Assembly: GCF_004346165.1 (NCBI RefSeq)
Contig: NZ_SLZZ01000009.1
Coordinates: forward strand, 62,001-126,000
Direction: 5' to 3'
Length of the DNA: 64,000 nucleotides
Origin: Muricomes intestini
GTDB lineage: Bacteria; Bacillota; Clostridia; Lachnospirales; Lachnospiraceae
Part shown: positions 9,841-19,331 of the stretch, one piece after another
Position numbering within the stretch: the stretch's first letter is position 1
Layout: the number at the start of each line of letters is the position of its first letter
Program-made: the position numbers and the translations under genes
The notes under the pieces: model-generated
Database searches by the model: none
What the model saw: only the letters and a program-made list of their open reading frames with translations
Told to the model about the DNA's origin: nothing

Positions 9841-10016
9841 TAATTATATTTGCGTTTTCTAGCAGCTTCAGATTTCTTCTTACGTCTTACGCTTGGCTTT
9901 TCATAATGCTCTCTTTTACGAATTTCCTGCTGAATACCAGCCTTTGCACAGTTTCTTTTGAATCTGCGTAAAGCGCTATCTAACGTCTCGTTTTCTTTAA
10001 CGATTACATTTGACAT
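9841..10016 (-). pseudogene. rpsU: Ribosomal protein S21, frameshifted in this sequence
   Basis: Small-subunit ribosomal protein bS21. From ATG 10016 the reading frame gives the expected start [19 protein letters not shown] and continues through REHYE (codon 39). The family then continues [20 protein letters not shown]. Here one A is missing from the AAAA run at about 9898-9901, so the frame changes to ESQA and stops at 9888-9890 (42 residues). The proper C-terminus, [19 protein letters not shown], is intact in the next frame and ends at the TAA at 9841-9843. The total length of 176 nt is one short of 59 codons. It is either a base-calling error in a homopolymer or a real truncation. A strong promoter precedes it. 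Confidence 0.9.
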
Positions 10017-10095
10017 AGTCTCACACCTAACCTCCCCTCCAGCCCTGTATTGTGCATCATACGACTGTTCGGGTATATTTATTGCACTACAAAAG

Positions 10096-10123
10096 ATTAT
10101 ATCATATTTTTGATAAACGTCAA
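10096..10123 (-). promoter_or_regulatory. rpsU promoter
   Basis: Minus-strand -35 TTGACG (10118-10123) and -10 TATAAT (10096-10101) with a 16-base spacer, about 80 bases before the rpsU start. Confidence 0.8.
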
Positions 10124-10141
10124 CTGTTTACAACAAAAAAA

Positions 10142-12781
10142 CTAAGAAAGTTGTCCCTTAAGGACCTCTGCTGTTTTTACAAGAGCTTCTTTGATTCCCG
10201 TTGGATTTTTGCCTCCTGCCTGTGCCATATTCGGACGGCCGCCACCGCCGCCGCCTATCAGACCGGCGATTGCTTTAATCAAGTTTCCCGCATGAGCGCC
10301 TTGTTTTATGGCATCTTCTGTCGCAGTTGCCATAAGATTTACTTTTCCTTCATTGTCAGATGCAAGAACAACAACCCCTTCTCCCAGTTTGTCCTTTAGC
10401 TGGTCTCCAAGTTCGCGTAAGCCTGACATATCTACACTGTCCACTTCTATAGCCAAAAGCTTGAGTCCTGCCACTTCCTGTACCTGATTCATGACATCTC
10501 CCATTGCATCCTGTGCAAGGCGGCTCTTTAAGCTTTCTGCCTCCGCGTGCAGAGCTTTGTTCTCCGACTGCAGATGAGAGATTTTTTCCACAAGATTGTC
10601 AGGTGCTGCCTTCATTGCTCTCGCCGCCTCATTCAATTTTTCTTCCAGGCTGCTATAGTAATCTAACAGACCTTTTGAAGTCAGTGCCTCAATACGACGT
10701 ACCCCTGCAGCCACACCGCTCTCGGAGATAATCTTAAATGCCATGATTTCACTGGTATTTTTTACATGTGTGCCGCCGCAGAATTCGATGGAGAACCCTC
10801 CCATATTTACTACCCGTACAATATCACCGTACTTTTCTCCGAAAAGTGCCTGCGCTCCGGTTTTCTTTGCCTCTTCTATAGGCATGTTCTGAACTTCTAC
10901 GGGAAGAGATGCTGCAATGTTCTCATTAACGATATCCTCTACTTTCTTCAGTTCTTCCCGGCTCATTGCGGAAAAATGAGTAAAATCAAAACGCAGCCGT
11001 TCCTCATTCACACTGGAGCCTGCCTGCTCAACATGAGTGCCAAGTACCATCCTTAATGCCTTTTGGAGAAGATGAGTGGCACTGTGATTTCTTGCAGATA
11101 AAGCCCGTTTCCCCGCATTTACGGATAATTCAGCTTTTTGTCCCGCACGAAGCATTCCGCTGACGACTTGCCCCACATGGCCTATTTTACCGCCCAGAAG
11201 CTTAATTGTATCCTCTACTTTGAATACCCCTTCAGAAGTGCTTATAATGCCTGTATCGGCCGTCTGTCCCCCACTGGTGGCATAAAACGGAGTACTCTCC
11301 ACAAAAACAGTCCCTCTTTCTCCTTCTGAGAGTGCATCCACAATTTTCGTCTCAGAAGTCAGCACCAAAATTTCTGATTCATAGCTCAAATGATCATAGC
11401 CCACAAAGGTACTTGTGACACTTGGATCTATAGACTCATATATAGTCACATCTGCTCCCATATAGTTTGTCACGCCTCTGGCAGCCCTTGCAGTCTTTCT
11501 TTGCACTTCCATTGCAGCCCGAAATCCCTCTTCGTCCACATCCATCCCCTTCTCTTCCAGTATCTCCTTTGTCAGATCAATGGGAAACCCGTAAGTGTCA
11601 TACAGTTTGAAGGCATCTTCACCGGGAAGAGTTTTTTTCTGCGCTGTGTTCATACCAGCAATCATCTCAGATAAAATTCCCAACCCCTGGTCGATGGTCT
11701 TATTAAACTGCTCTTCTTCCTTTACAATTACTTTCAGAATAAAGTCTCTCTTTTCTTCCAGCTCTGGGTAGCCGTCTTTAGAACCTTCAATTACAGTTTC
11801 CGCCAGTGTTTCCATAAAGTTTCCTTCTATGTTCAGGAGCCGTCCGTGCCTGCATGCCCTCCTGAGCAGACGCCGCAATACATATCCCCTTCCTTCATTG
11901 GAAGGCATGATTCCGTCGGATATCATAAATGTTACGGAGCGGACATGATCCGTAATTACACGGATTGAGACATCCATCTGATAATCTTTTGCATACTCCA
12001 CATTGGCAAGCCTGCAAACATGGGTGCGGAGTTCTTTGAGGGTATCCACATCAAAAATCGAATCCACATCCTGCACCACAGAAGCCAGTCTTTCCAGTCC
12101 CATTCCCGTATCAATGTTCTTCTGCTCCAGTTCTGAATAGTGCCCTTCACCATCATTTTCAAACTGGGTAAATACATTGTTCCATATTTCCATATAACGG
12201 TCACAGTCGCAGCCTACTTTGCAATCCGGTTTGCCACACCCGTACTTTTCTCCTCTATCGTAATAAATTTCAGAGCAGGGGCCGCATGGACCGGAACCAT
12301 GCTCCCAAAAATTATCTTCCTTTCCGAACTTAAAAATGCGCTCGGGGGAAATTCCTATCTTTTTATTCCAGATTTCAAAGGCCTCATCATCCTCCACATA
12401 TACGGATGGATATAATCTGTCCGGGTCAAGGCCTACTACCTCTGTTAGAAACTCCCAAGACCACTCGATCGCCTCATTCTTGAAATAATCTCCAAAAGAA
12501 AAATTTCCAAGCATTTCAAAAAAGGTACCGTGACGGGCGGTCTTTCCAACATTCTCAATATCACCTGTACGGATACATTTCTGACATGTCGTCACCCTTT
12601 TCCTCGGCGGAATCTCCTGTCCTGTAAAATATGGTTTCAGCGGTGCCATTCCTGAATTAATGAGCAGAAGGCTATTATCGTTATGTGGCACTAAAGAAAA
12701 GCTCTTCATTGCCAGATGCCCTTTACTTTCAAAAAACTCCAAGAACATCTTTCTTAATTGGTTTACTCCATATGACTGCAT
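10142..12781 (-). CDS. alaS: Alanyl-tRNA synthetase
   Basis: Charges tRNA-Ala with alanine and edits Ser/Gly mischarging. At 879 residues it is full length. Visible in order: class II catalytic core beginning with the RKMFLEFFESKGH helix, the tRNA-recognition region, the editing domain with HSATH (about 565-570) and CGGTH (about 667-671) metal-binding motifs, a coiled coil (about 725-765), and the C-terminal Gly-rich DHHA1-like domain (GLIGGGGGGRPNMAQAGG). It has its own promoter (12854-12882). No T-box leader fits the short upstream gap. Confidence 0.97.
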   Translation of the reverse strand: MQSYGVNQLRKMFLEFFESKGHLAMKSFSLVPHNDNSLLLINSGMAPLKPYFTGQEIPPRKRVTTCQKCIRTGDIENVGKTARHGTFFEMLGNFSFGDYFKNEAIEWSWEFLTEVVGLDPDRLYPSVYVEDDEAFEIWNKKIGISPERIFKFGKEDNFWEHGSGPCGPCSEIYYDRGEKYGCGKPDCKVGCDCDRYMEIWNNVFTQFENDGEGHYSELEQKNIDTGMGLERLASVVQDVDSIFDVDTLKELRTHVCRLANVEYAKDYQMDVSIRVITDHVRSVTFMISDGIMPSNEGRGYVLRRLLRRACRHGRLLNIEGNFMETLAETVIEGSKDGYPELEEKRDFILKVIVKEEEQFNKTIDQGLGILSEMIAGMNTAQKKTLPGEDAFKLYDTYGFPIDLTKEILEEKGMDVDEEGFRAAMEVQRKTARAARGVTNYMGADVTIYESIDPSVTSTFVGYDHLSYESEILVLTSETKIVDALSEGERGTVFVESTPFYATSGGQTADTGIISTSEGVFKVEDTIKLLGGKIGHVGQVVSGMLRAGQKAELSVNAGKRALSARNHSATHLLQKALRMVLGTHVEQAGSSVNEERLRFDFTHFSAMSREELKKVEDIVNENIAASLPVEVQNMPIEEAKKTGAQALFGEKYGDIVRVVNMGGFSIEFCGGTHVKNTSEIMAFKIISESGVAAGVRRIEALTSKGLLDYYSSLEEKLNEAARAMKAAPDNLVEKISHLQSENKALHAEAESLKSRLAQDAMGDVMNQVQEVAGLKLLAIEVDSVDMSGLRELGDQLKDKLGEGVVVLASDNEGKVNLMATATEDAIKQGAHAGNLIKAIAGLIGGGGGGRPNMAQAGGKNPTGIKEALVKTAEVLKGQLS

Positions 12782-12853
12782 AATTTCATCCTCCGGTTTC
12801 TTTATCTGAGGCAGGGAACTCTGCCTTATGCGTGTTCAAAATTTTGCTAAGCT

Positions 12854-12882
12854 ATCATACCATAGCTGTAAAAGTTTTTCAA
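12854..12882 (-). promoter_or_regulatory. alaS promoter
   Basis: Minus-strand -35 TTGAAA (12877-12882) and -10 TATGAT (12854-12859), spacer 17. The predicted leader is about 65 nt and contains a small GGCAG/CTGCC hairpin near 12807-12826. Confidence 0.75.
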
Positions 12883-12892
12883 ATAGTTACTT

Positions 12893-15316
12893 TTATTTTA
12901 AGCTCAACCTCATTTTCTCCTTCTTGTCCCCTTTAAAAACACGCTGCGCGTAATATACGGACTGCATGGCATCTTTTCCATAAAAATCTGCTCCTATCAT
13001 ATCGGCATATTCCTGGTTCAGTACCGCACCGCCTACCATCACTTGGCAGCCGGGCACACTTTTTCTCAGCTGACGTATCGTTTCCTCCATACTGACCACA
13101 GTAGTTGTCATGAGTGCACTTAGGCCCACAAGCTGTACATTCTCTTCTTTTGCTTTCTCAGTGATTCTTTCTGGTGCCACATCTTTCCCCATATCTATAA
13201 CATCGAAGCCGTAGTTTTCCAACAATACCTTTACGATATTTTTACCGATATCATGGATATCCCCCTTTACGGTGGCCAGTATGACTTTATCCTTCTTTTC
13301 ACCCTGCTCACCGCTTTTGGCGAGAGAATCCTTCAAAATGGCAAATGCTGCTTTCGCCGTCTCTGCGCTCACTAAAAGCTGGGGCAGAAAGACTGTGCCC
13401 TGCTCAAATCCTTTTCCCACATAATCCAGCGCAGGAATCAGGTGTTCATTGATGATATCAAGAGGCGCCTGTTTTTTAACCATGTCACTGGTAATGTGAT
13501 AGGCTTCTTCCTTCAGGCCTTTCTCAATTGCCGTTTTGAGTGACATTTTGGAAGCGCCGGAAGAAGCATCCTGTACAGCACTGCTTATACCTGCATATCT
13601 GGAAATATATTTCTCACAATTACTATCCAGATTCATGAGCGCATGATATGCATAAAAGGACTTCATCATTTCTTCAGAGAAGGGATTGATGATTCCTGCA
13701 CTCAAACCGTTTAACATTGCCATAGTATAAAAATTGGAATTAATGACAGGACGGCTGGGCAGTCCAAACGAAATATTAGACACTCCCAGAACCGTGTGCA
13801 CACCCAGCTCTTCCCTGACCTTCTTCAGAGCCTCCAGCGTCACCTTTGCCCCTTCAGGTTCTGAACTGATTGTCATAGCAAGCACATCAATTACAATATC
13901 CTTTTTTTGTATTCCATATTTCTTTGCTTCCTTGATAATCTTTCGGGCAACTGCTACTCTCTCTTCTGCTGTTTTGGGGATTCCTGTCTCATCCAGAGTA
14001 AGTCCTATGACAACACCGCCATATTTTTGCATCAAAGGAAATACAACGTCCATAGATTCCTGCTTGCCGCTGACAGAATTCACCATGGGCTTCCCGTTAT
14101 AAATCCGCAGTGCCGCTTCCATAGCCTTTGCATCCACCGTATCAATCTGAAGCGGCAGGTTGGTTACGCTCTGTAGTTCTTCCACTACCTCTACCATCAC
14201 TGCGGTCTCGTCTATATCCGGCAGTCCCACATTCACATCCAGGATATGTGCCCCCAGATCCTGCTGGGTGATTCCTTCCTTGAGAATATAATCTATGTCA
14301 TGTTCCTTCAATGCCTGCTTAAATCTCTTTTTCCCTGTGGGGTTGATTCGTTCGCCTATGATTTTAGAACCCTGTCCGAAACATACAGATTGTCCATAGG
14401 AGGAAACCATTGTGATATTTTTTTCTGTGATTGGCTTCAGCGGCATTCCCCGGCAGATTTCTGTCATTTCTCTGATATGCTCAGGTGTAGTACCGCAGCA
14501 CCCGCCCACAATGGCAGCGCCCTGACTTACAATTTCTCGCATAGTGGCCGCAAACTCCCTGGGAAGAACATCGTAATAAGTCTCTCCTCTTACCTGTTTG
14601 GGCAGTCCTGCGTTAGGCTTGACAATAATAGGCAGTGAAGTGTACTGAAGGATCTGTTCAAAAACAGGAAGCATCTGTACCGGCCCCAGACCACAGTTGA
14701 TACCAAGTGCATCCACCCGCAGTCCTTCCAACAGCGCCACAACTGCAGGAACGTCTGCTCCAGTGAGAAGCTTGCCCCTCTCGTCAAAAATAGTCGTTAC
14801 AAACACCGGAAGACTGGTGTTTTCTTTCGCCGCCAGTACAGCAGCCTTCAATTCATAGGTGTCACTCATGGTCTCAATGTGAATCAAATCTGCTCCCGCC
14901 TCAGCTCCACAGCGCATTACCTCACCAAAAGCTTCGTAGGCATCTTCAAAATCCAGATCCCCCATGGGTCTTAACAGTTTTCCGGTAGGCCCCACATCCA
15001 GTGCAGTGTAAATTTCTCGTCCGCCTGTCTCTGCCAGGGCGGCTGCTGTCTTGGCGTGTATCACTGCCGTGCGCACAATTTCCTGAAGTGAACAGGTTTC
15101 ATCATGAAATTTCAGTGCATTAGCTCCAAATGTATTTGTCAGCACAATATCACTGCCGGATTCGATATATTGCCTGTGGATGTCTGTGATAACATCGGCA
15201 TGCATTATATTCCATGTTTCAGGAAGCTCTCCAGGCTTTAAACCCTCCGCCTGAAGTAAGGTTCCCATGCCACCGTCGAAAAACAGCAGCTCTTTTCCTA
15301 ATCTGTCTAAAATCAT
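12893..15316 (-). CDS. metH: Cobalamin-dependent methionine synthase, without the reactivation domain
   Basis: Transfers a methyl group from methyl-tetrahydrofolate to homocysteine via cobalamin. It has 807 residues against about 1,200 for the full E. coli enzyme. Domains: homocysteine-binding barrel with zinc cysteines (NCG near 205, GGCCGTTPEH near 270), pterin-binding barrel (about 315-575, with GERINPTGKKRF), cobalamin cap (about 590-680), and B12-binding Rossmann domain with the DIHDIG histidine motif (about 705). The AdoMet reactivation domain is absent; it is the separate upstream gene, whose stop overlaps this start (ATGA). A split MetH of this kind is common in Clostridia. Confidence 0.95.
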   Translation of the reverse strand: MILDRLGKELLFFDGGMGTLLQAEGLKPGELPETWNIMHADVITDIHRQYIESGSDIVLTNTFGANALKFHDETCSLQEIVRTAVIHAKTAAALAETGGREIYTALDVGPTGKLLRPMGDLDFEDAYEAFGEVMRCGAEAGADLIHIETMSDTYELKAAVLAAKENTSLPVFVTTIFDERGKLLTGADVPAVVALLEGLRVDALGINCGLGPVQMLPVFEQILQYTSLPIIVKPNAGLPKQVRGETYYDVLPREFAATMREIVSQGAAIVGGCCGTTPEHIREMTEICRGMPLKPITEKNITMVSSYGQSVCFGQGSKIIGERINPTGKKRFKQALKEHDIDYILKEGITQQDLGAHILDVNVGLPDIDETAVMVEVVEELQSVTNLPLQIDTVDAKAMEAALRIYNGKPMVNSVSGKQESMDVVFPLMQKYGGVVIGLTLDETGIPKTAEERVAVARKIIKEAKKYGIQKKDIVIDVLAMTISSEPEGAKVTLEALKKVREELGVHTVLGVSNISFGLPSRPVINSNFYTMAMLNGLSAGIINPFSEEMMKSFYAYHALMNLDSNCEKYISRYAGISSAVQDASSGASKMSLKTAIEKGLKEEAYHITSDMVKKQAPLDIINEHLIPALDYVGKGFEQGTVFLPQLLVSAETAKAAFAILKDSLAKSGEQGEKKDKVILATVKGDIHDIGKNIVKVLLENYGFDVIDMGKDVAPERITEKAKEENVQLVGLSALMTTTVVSMEETIRQLRKSVPGCQVMVGGAVLNQEYADMIGADFYGKDAMQSVYYAQRVFKGDKKEKMRLSLK

Positions 15317-15963
15317 ATTGTATCCCTTCTATACGCACAATCTTCTTTACTGCAAGACTCACAGCCTTTGATGTGGCATTTTTCTTTTGTGGCACTGGCT
15401 CCTATAACAGCCGTGACAGACTTTGTCGGAGACATCATAAAACTATCTGTCATGGTCAGCCCAATCTTCTTTGCACAGTCCAGCATCTGCATGAGCACAG
15501 CCTGATACTGTATGTCAAAATCTCCATACCCGGGGCTGAAACGTGGTCTAAGATAAAGACCCTGGGGTTTTAGCTCCCTGCCGATATTGTCCTGACATTC
15601 GTCACAATATTCTTCCAGCATAGCAGCCGCACATGCCTGCAGTACCACTGCCTTAGCCATATCGGTCAAAGAAGCCCTTCGGATGAGTCTGTCCACTCCT
15701 ATTCCCAAGGTTGCTCCAAACAGCACGATTTTATTACAGCCTTTAAGGTTCTTCCTCAAATTTTTGCTGTATATCTCCGCAGTTTCAATTAGAATCTTGT
15801 CATCCGCCATCTGTTTTAAATCAAAGATGCGGTAGATGAATTTCCGGCCTGCAGCCGTCCCCAGATTCAAAAAAGAATCTGAAATCAGTGCAAGGGTATG
15901 ATCGTCTACCGCATGTTTTCCATATCCCAGATAACGGATGGCTTCTTTCGTCATCGTATCCAT
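15313..15963 (-). CDS. Methionine synthase activation-domain protein (stand-alone)
   Basis: A 216-residue protein similar to the C-terminal activation domain of MetH, which reduces and re-methylates inactive cob(II)alamin using AdoMet. It contains the family-like stretch RPRFSPGYGDFDIQYQ and ends in a Cys cluster (CHIKGCESCSKEDCAYR) that could bind a metal or Fe-S centre. It lies between metF and metH with a 4-base overlap with metH, so the three genes form one methyl-group operon. Confidence 0.88.
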   Translation of the reverse strand: MDTMTKEAIRYLGYGKHAVDDHTLALISDSFLNLGTAAGRKFIYRIFDLKQMADDKILIETAEIYSKNLRKNLKGCNKIVLFGATLGIGVDRLIRRASLTDMAKAVVLQACAAAMLEEYCDECQDNIGRELKPQGLYLRPRFSPGYGDFDIQYQAVLMQMLDCAKKIGLTMTDSFMMSPTKSVTAVIGASATKEKCHIKGCESCSKEDCAYRRDTI

Positions 15964-15975
15964 TTGTTGCAGCTC

Positions 15976-16845
15976 CTAGCATTTTACAATTTCTGATAAT
16001 TGAGACATAATTGTTTCCGCCACTTCCGGTTTGTTCATCGAATATATATGGATATTTCTCACTCCATTGGCAAGCAAATCAATAATCTGGTCAACAGCAT
16101 ATGCGATTCCGGCCTGCTGCATAGCCTCCGGGCAATCTCCGAACCGGTCTGCAATCGCCAAAAAACGCCTGGGGAATACAGTACCTGAGAGTTCAACGCT
16201 TCGTTTTATCTGCGCTGCACTCGTGATAGGCATAATGCCGGGCAAAACAGGTACTGTGATACCCGCCTCCCGGATACGGTACAAAAAATTATAGTGGATA
16301 TCATTTTCAAAAAACATCTGGGTGGTCAGAAAATCAACTCCCCTGTCCACCTTTTCTTTCAGAAATCTGATGTCCTCTTTACTACATTGACTCTCCGGGT
16401 GTCCTTCCGGATAACAGGCTGCACCGACACAAAAATCACCATTTTTATGTATCTCTGTCACCAGCTCGCTGGCATGACGGAAACGATCCTCTGAGGGAAA
16501 AGATAAATTTTCCGGAATGTCTCCTCTCAGTGCCAGTATGTTTTCTATTCCCAATTCTTTGAGATTCTTTATAACATTTATTACTTCGTCCTTTGTGGAG
16601 GAGGCACAGGTGAGATGTGCCAGACTTTCTACACCCAGATCCTCTTTGATATGTCTTGCAATTTCTGCGGTATTCTTACTGGTGCCGCCTCCTGCCCCAT
16701 AAGTGACACTGATAAAGTCCGGTTTCAATTCAGCAATCCTGTTCGTTGCCCGTAACACCTTATCAAATCCTGCATTCGTTTTCGGCGGAAAAACCTCAAA
16801 GGATATGTGTATCCGGTCTTCCTTCAGTTTGTCTATAATCTTCAT
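15976..16845 (-). CDS. metF: 5,10-methylenetetrahydrofolate reductase
   Basis: Reduces methylene-THF to methyl-THF, the methyl donor for the downstream MetH. The 289 residues form a single FAD TIM barrel. It starts with the conserved catalytic-Glu segment ISFEVFPPK and contains LTCASSTKDE and DFLTTQMFFEND, all typical of MetF. It is first in the metF-activator-metH operon. The 53-base gap to glgA holds no riboswitch that I can recognise. Confidence 0.95.
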   Translation of the reverse strand: MKIIDKLKEDRIHISFEVFPPKTNAGFDKVLRATNRIAELKPDFISVTYGAGGGTSKNTAEIARHIKEDLGVESLAHLTCASSTKDEVINVIKNLKELGIENILALRGDIPENLSFPSEDRFRHASELVTEIHKNGDFCVGAACYPEGHPESQCSKEDIRFLKEKVDRGVDFLTTQMFFENDIHYNFLYRIREAGITVPVLPGIMPITSAAQIKRSVELSGTVFPRRFLAIADRFGDCPEAMQQAGIAYAVDQIIDLLANGVRNIHIYSMNKPEVAETIMSQLSEIVKC

Positions 16846-16898
16846 GTAATCTATTCCCCTGTCTTTATCTTAAGCCCTTTTTTAAAAAGCTATTTTTC

Positions 16899-18347
16899 TT
16901 ATTCTTCAATCAGGTTCCTGTATAATTCCTGATACTGTCTGGCAGAATTCTTCCAGGAAAAATCCTGGCTTATAGCGCGCTCTACAATTTTATTCCAATC
17001 ACGTTTCTTGTCGTAGTAAATACGTTCTGCATAACGAATTGTATTCAGCATTTCGTGTGCATTGTAATTGGCAAAGCTAAAACCTGTACCGGTTTTAGCA
17101 AATTCGTTATATGGCTTTACTGTATCCTTTAATCCTCCAGTCTCTCTCACAATCGGAACCGTACCATAGCGAAGACTTATGAGCTGACTTAAACCACATG
17201 GTTCAAACAGCGACGGCATCAAAAATGCATCACAGGATGCATAAATCCGATGGGATAAATCTTCCGAATAAAAGATATTCGCAGATACTTTTCCTGCATA
17301 TTTCCAAGCAAAGTGCCGGAGCATATTCTCGTATCTTGTTTCACCTGTGCCTAATACAACCATCTGTACCGCATCTTGACACAGCTCATCCATTACATAA
17401 TCTATCAGGTCAAACCCTTTTTGGTCTGTCAGCCTGGATACCATTCCGATAAGCATAGTTCTGGAGTTCTTCTCCAGCCCCAGTTCATCCTGCAGCGCCA
17501 GCTTGTTGGCTGGTTTATTCCTCCGGAAGGTATCTGTCGTAAACTTTTTGCTAATTCTGGTGTCTGAAAACGGACTGTATTCTTCGTAATCAAGCCCATT
17601 TATAATACCGCATAAATCATTGGACCTGGCCCTCATCAGACCGTCAAGCCCTTCCCCGTAGAAAGGTGTCTTAATCTCCTCGGCATAAGTTTGGCTTACT
17701 GTCGTTACCTTGTCTGCATATACAATCCCGCCCTTCAGAAGATTGGCATCCTTGTATGCCTCCATTTTGTCCGGTACAAAATAATACTCTGGCAGTTCTG
17801 TAATCTGACGGACAGTTTTTGTGTCCCACACTCCCTGGAACTTCAGATTATGTATTGTCATAATTGTTTTAATTCCCCGGTAATACTCTCCCAGGTAACG
17901 GAAATTATCAATATAAACCGGTATCAGCCCGGTCTGCCAGTCATGACAGTGTATTAAATCAGGACGAAATCCGATGACCGGAAGAATACTTAAGACCGCT
18001 TTTGAAAAAAAAGCAAACTTTTCAATATTCCACCTTGGATCTCCATCATATGGAGCAGCACCGCTGAAATAGTACTCATTGTCAATAAAATAGAATGTAA
18101 CATTCTCATGTACACATTTCAGAATTCCCACATACTGATTCTGATCTGCAATGTCCATATAGAAATGGTCTACATTTTCCATTTTATCTTCCCATTTCGG
18201 AATCATACAGGAATATTTCGGAAGCACAACACGTACGTCAAACTTTTTTTTGTTAAAGTATTTAGGCAGCGAACCTGCGACATCCGCAAGACCTCCTGTC
18301 TTAATAAACGGTACGCATTCTGAAGCTGCAAACAAAATGTTTTTCAT
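16899..18347 (-). CDS. glgA: Glycogen synthase (ADP-glucose type)
   Basis: GT5 glycosyltransferase that extends alpha-1,4-glucan from ADP-glucose. The 482 residues are the usual size. The N-terminal ADP-glucose loop KTGGLADVAGSLPK (about 17-30), HCHDWQTGLIP (about 158), and the C-terminal GT-B motif PSLFEPCGLSQLISLRYG (about 385) are visible. GGAGGAAAG precedes the ATG. It is a single gene here; no other glg genes are adjacent. Confidence 0.95.
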   Translation of the reverse strand: MKNILFAASECVPFIKTGGLADVAGSLPKYFNKKKFDVRVVLPKYSCMIPKWEDKMENVDHFYMDIADQNQYVGILKCVHENVTFYFIDNEYYFSGAAPYDGDPRWNIEKFAFFSKAVLSILPVIGFRPDLIHCHDWQTGLIPVYIDNFRYLGEYYRGIKTIMTIHNLKFQGVWDTKTVRQITELPEYYFVPDKMEAYKDANLLKGGIVYADKVTTVSQTYAEEIKTPFYGEGLDGLMRARSNDLCGIINGLDYEEYSPFSDTRISKKFTTDTFRRNKPANKLALQDELGLEKNSRTMLIGMVSRLTDQKGFDLIDYVMDELCQDAVQMVVLGTGETRYENMLRHFAWKYAGKVSANIFYSEDLSHRIYASCDAFLMPSLFEPCGLSQLISLRYGTVPIVRETGGLKDTVKPYNEFAKTGTGFSFANYNAHEMLNTIRYAERIYYDKKRDWNKIVERAISQDFSWKNSARQYQELYRNLIEE

Positions 18348-18432
18348 AGTCTTTCCTCCAATTCCCTCAGTATTTACTTTAAAATTTTATATCACAAAGT
18401 ATTATAACCTATTTTCTGAGTAAAAGAAAGAA

Positions 18433-19221
18433 TTATCTGTGCTTGTACTCTAATTGAATCGTATCTGCAATCAGGGCTATAAATTCTGAATTTGTAGGCT
18501 TCCCTTTTCCTGTGCTGACTGTATATCCAAATAATTCGTCCAATGTGTCTAGTTTTCCCCGGTTCCATGCAACTTCGATTGCATGACGTATGGCACGCTC
18601 AACACGGCTGGATGTGGTCTGGTACTTCTTTGCCACGGTGGGGTAAAGTACCTTCGTAATCGCATTGAGCACATCCATGTCCTCAACAGCCATCATGATT
18701 GCATCCCTCAGATAATGATATCCTTTGATGTGAGCCGGTATGCCGATTTCATGCAGCATATTCGTAATACGATTCTCCAGGTCTTCTTCTCTGGTACATG
18801 AATGCACGGATAATTCCTCATTTTTCTTGTCGTGATTTTGGAACACTTTTCTTACAGTTTTGATACGATTCACCAACATCTCATTATTGAAAGGTTTCAT
18901 GATGTAGTAATTTGCACCTTTATTGAAGGCGTCTTCTGTGATTTTTTCTTGGCCGACCGCTGTTACGACAATAAAATCAGGGTGTTTTGACATGGTTTTG
19001 TCTTGATTAATACACTCCATAACAGATAACCCATCCATTTTCGGCATAATAAGATCAAGAAGAACCACATCTGGCTGCTGGTTTTTGATAATTTGACACA
19101 TCTCTTCACCATTTTTTGCCTTTCCCACCACCTTGAGCTCTTTGTCCATGTTGATAATTTCTTCCAGCAAATCCAAAATCCTCTCATTATCATCAGCAAT
19201 GGCCACGTTCAAATGTTCCAT
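18433..19221 (-). CDS. spo0A: Sporulation master regulator Spo0A
   Basis: Response regulator that commits the cell to sporulation. With the ATG at 19221 the protein has 262 residues. The alternative TTG 18 bases upstream is rejected because it would overlap the GGAGGAGAG ribosome site. The receiver domain carries the acceptor aspartate at D56 ([12 protein letters not shown]), matching the B. subtilis position. The C-terminal Spo0A domain contains the 0A-box recognition helix segment [15 protein letters not shown]. It follows spoIVB as in other spore formers. A candidate 0A box sits in its promoter region. Confidence 0.98.
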   Translation of the reverse strand: MEHLNVAIADDNERILDLLEEIINMDKELKVVGKAKNGEEMCQIIKNQQPDVVLLDLIMPKMDGLSVMECINQDKTMSKHPDFIVVTAVGQEKITEDAFNKGANYYIMKPFNNEMLVNRIKTVRKVFQNHDKKNEELSVHSCTREEDLENRITNMLHEIGIPAHIKGYHYLRDAIMMAVEDMDVLNAITKVLYPTVAKKYQTTSSRVERAIRHAIEVAWNRGKLDTLDELFGYTVSTGKGKPTNSEFIALIADTIQLEYKHR

Positions 19222-19317
19222 AATCCCTCTCTCCTCCAAGGACCTAAACTGAAAAACACCACGCGATTATTATATCCCGACGACCATTATAGAAGCAAGA
19301 GGAATTTGTTTCGTAAA

Positions 19318-19324
19318 TTCGACA
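19318..19324 (-). promoter_or_regulatory. Candidate 0A box upstream of spo0A
   Basis: Minus-strand TGTCGAA, an exact match to the core Spo0A-binding heptamer, preceded by TT. It lies about 95 bases before the spo0A start and upstream of two TATAAT-like -10 elements. It suggests autoregulation. A 7-mer alone is weak evidence. Confidence 0.5.
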
Positions 19325-19331
19325 AAGACAC

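Noticed and set aside
12782-12892. T-box leader upstream of alaS
   Set aside because: The gap is only about 110 bases with a promoter close to the gene; no T-box sequence or specifier stem fits.
16846-16898. SAM (S-box) or cobalamin riboswitch in front of metF-metH
   Set aside because: Only 53 bases separate metF from glgA, too short for either riboswitch, and no core motif is seen.
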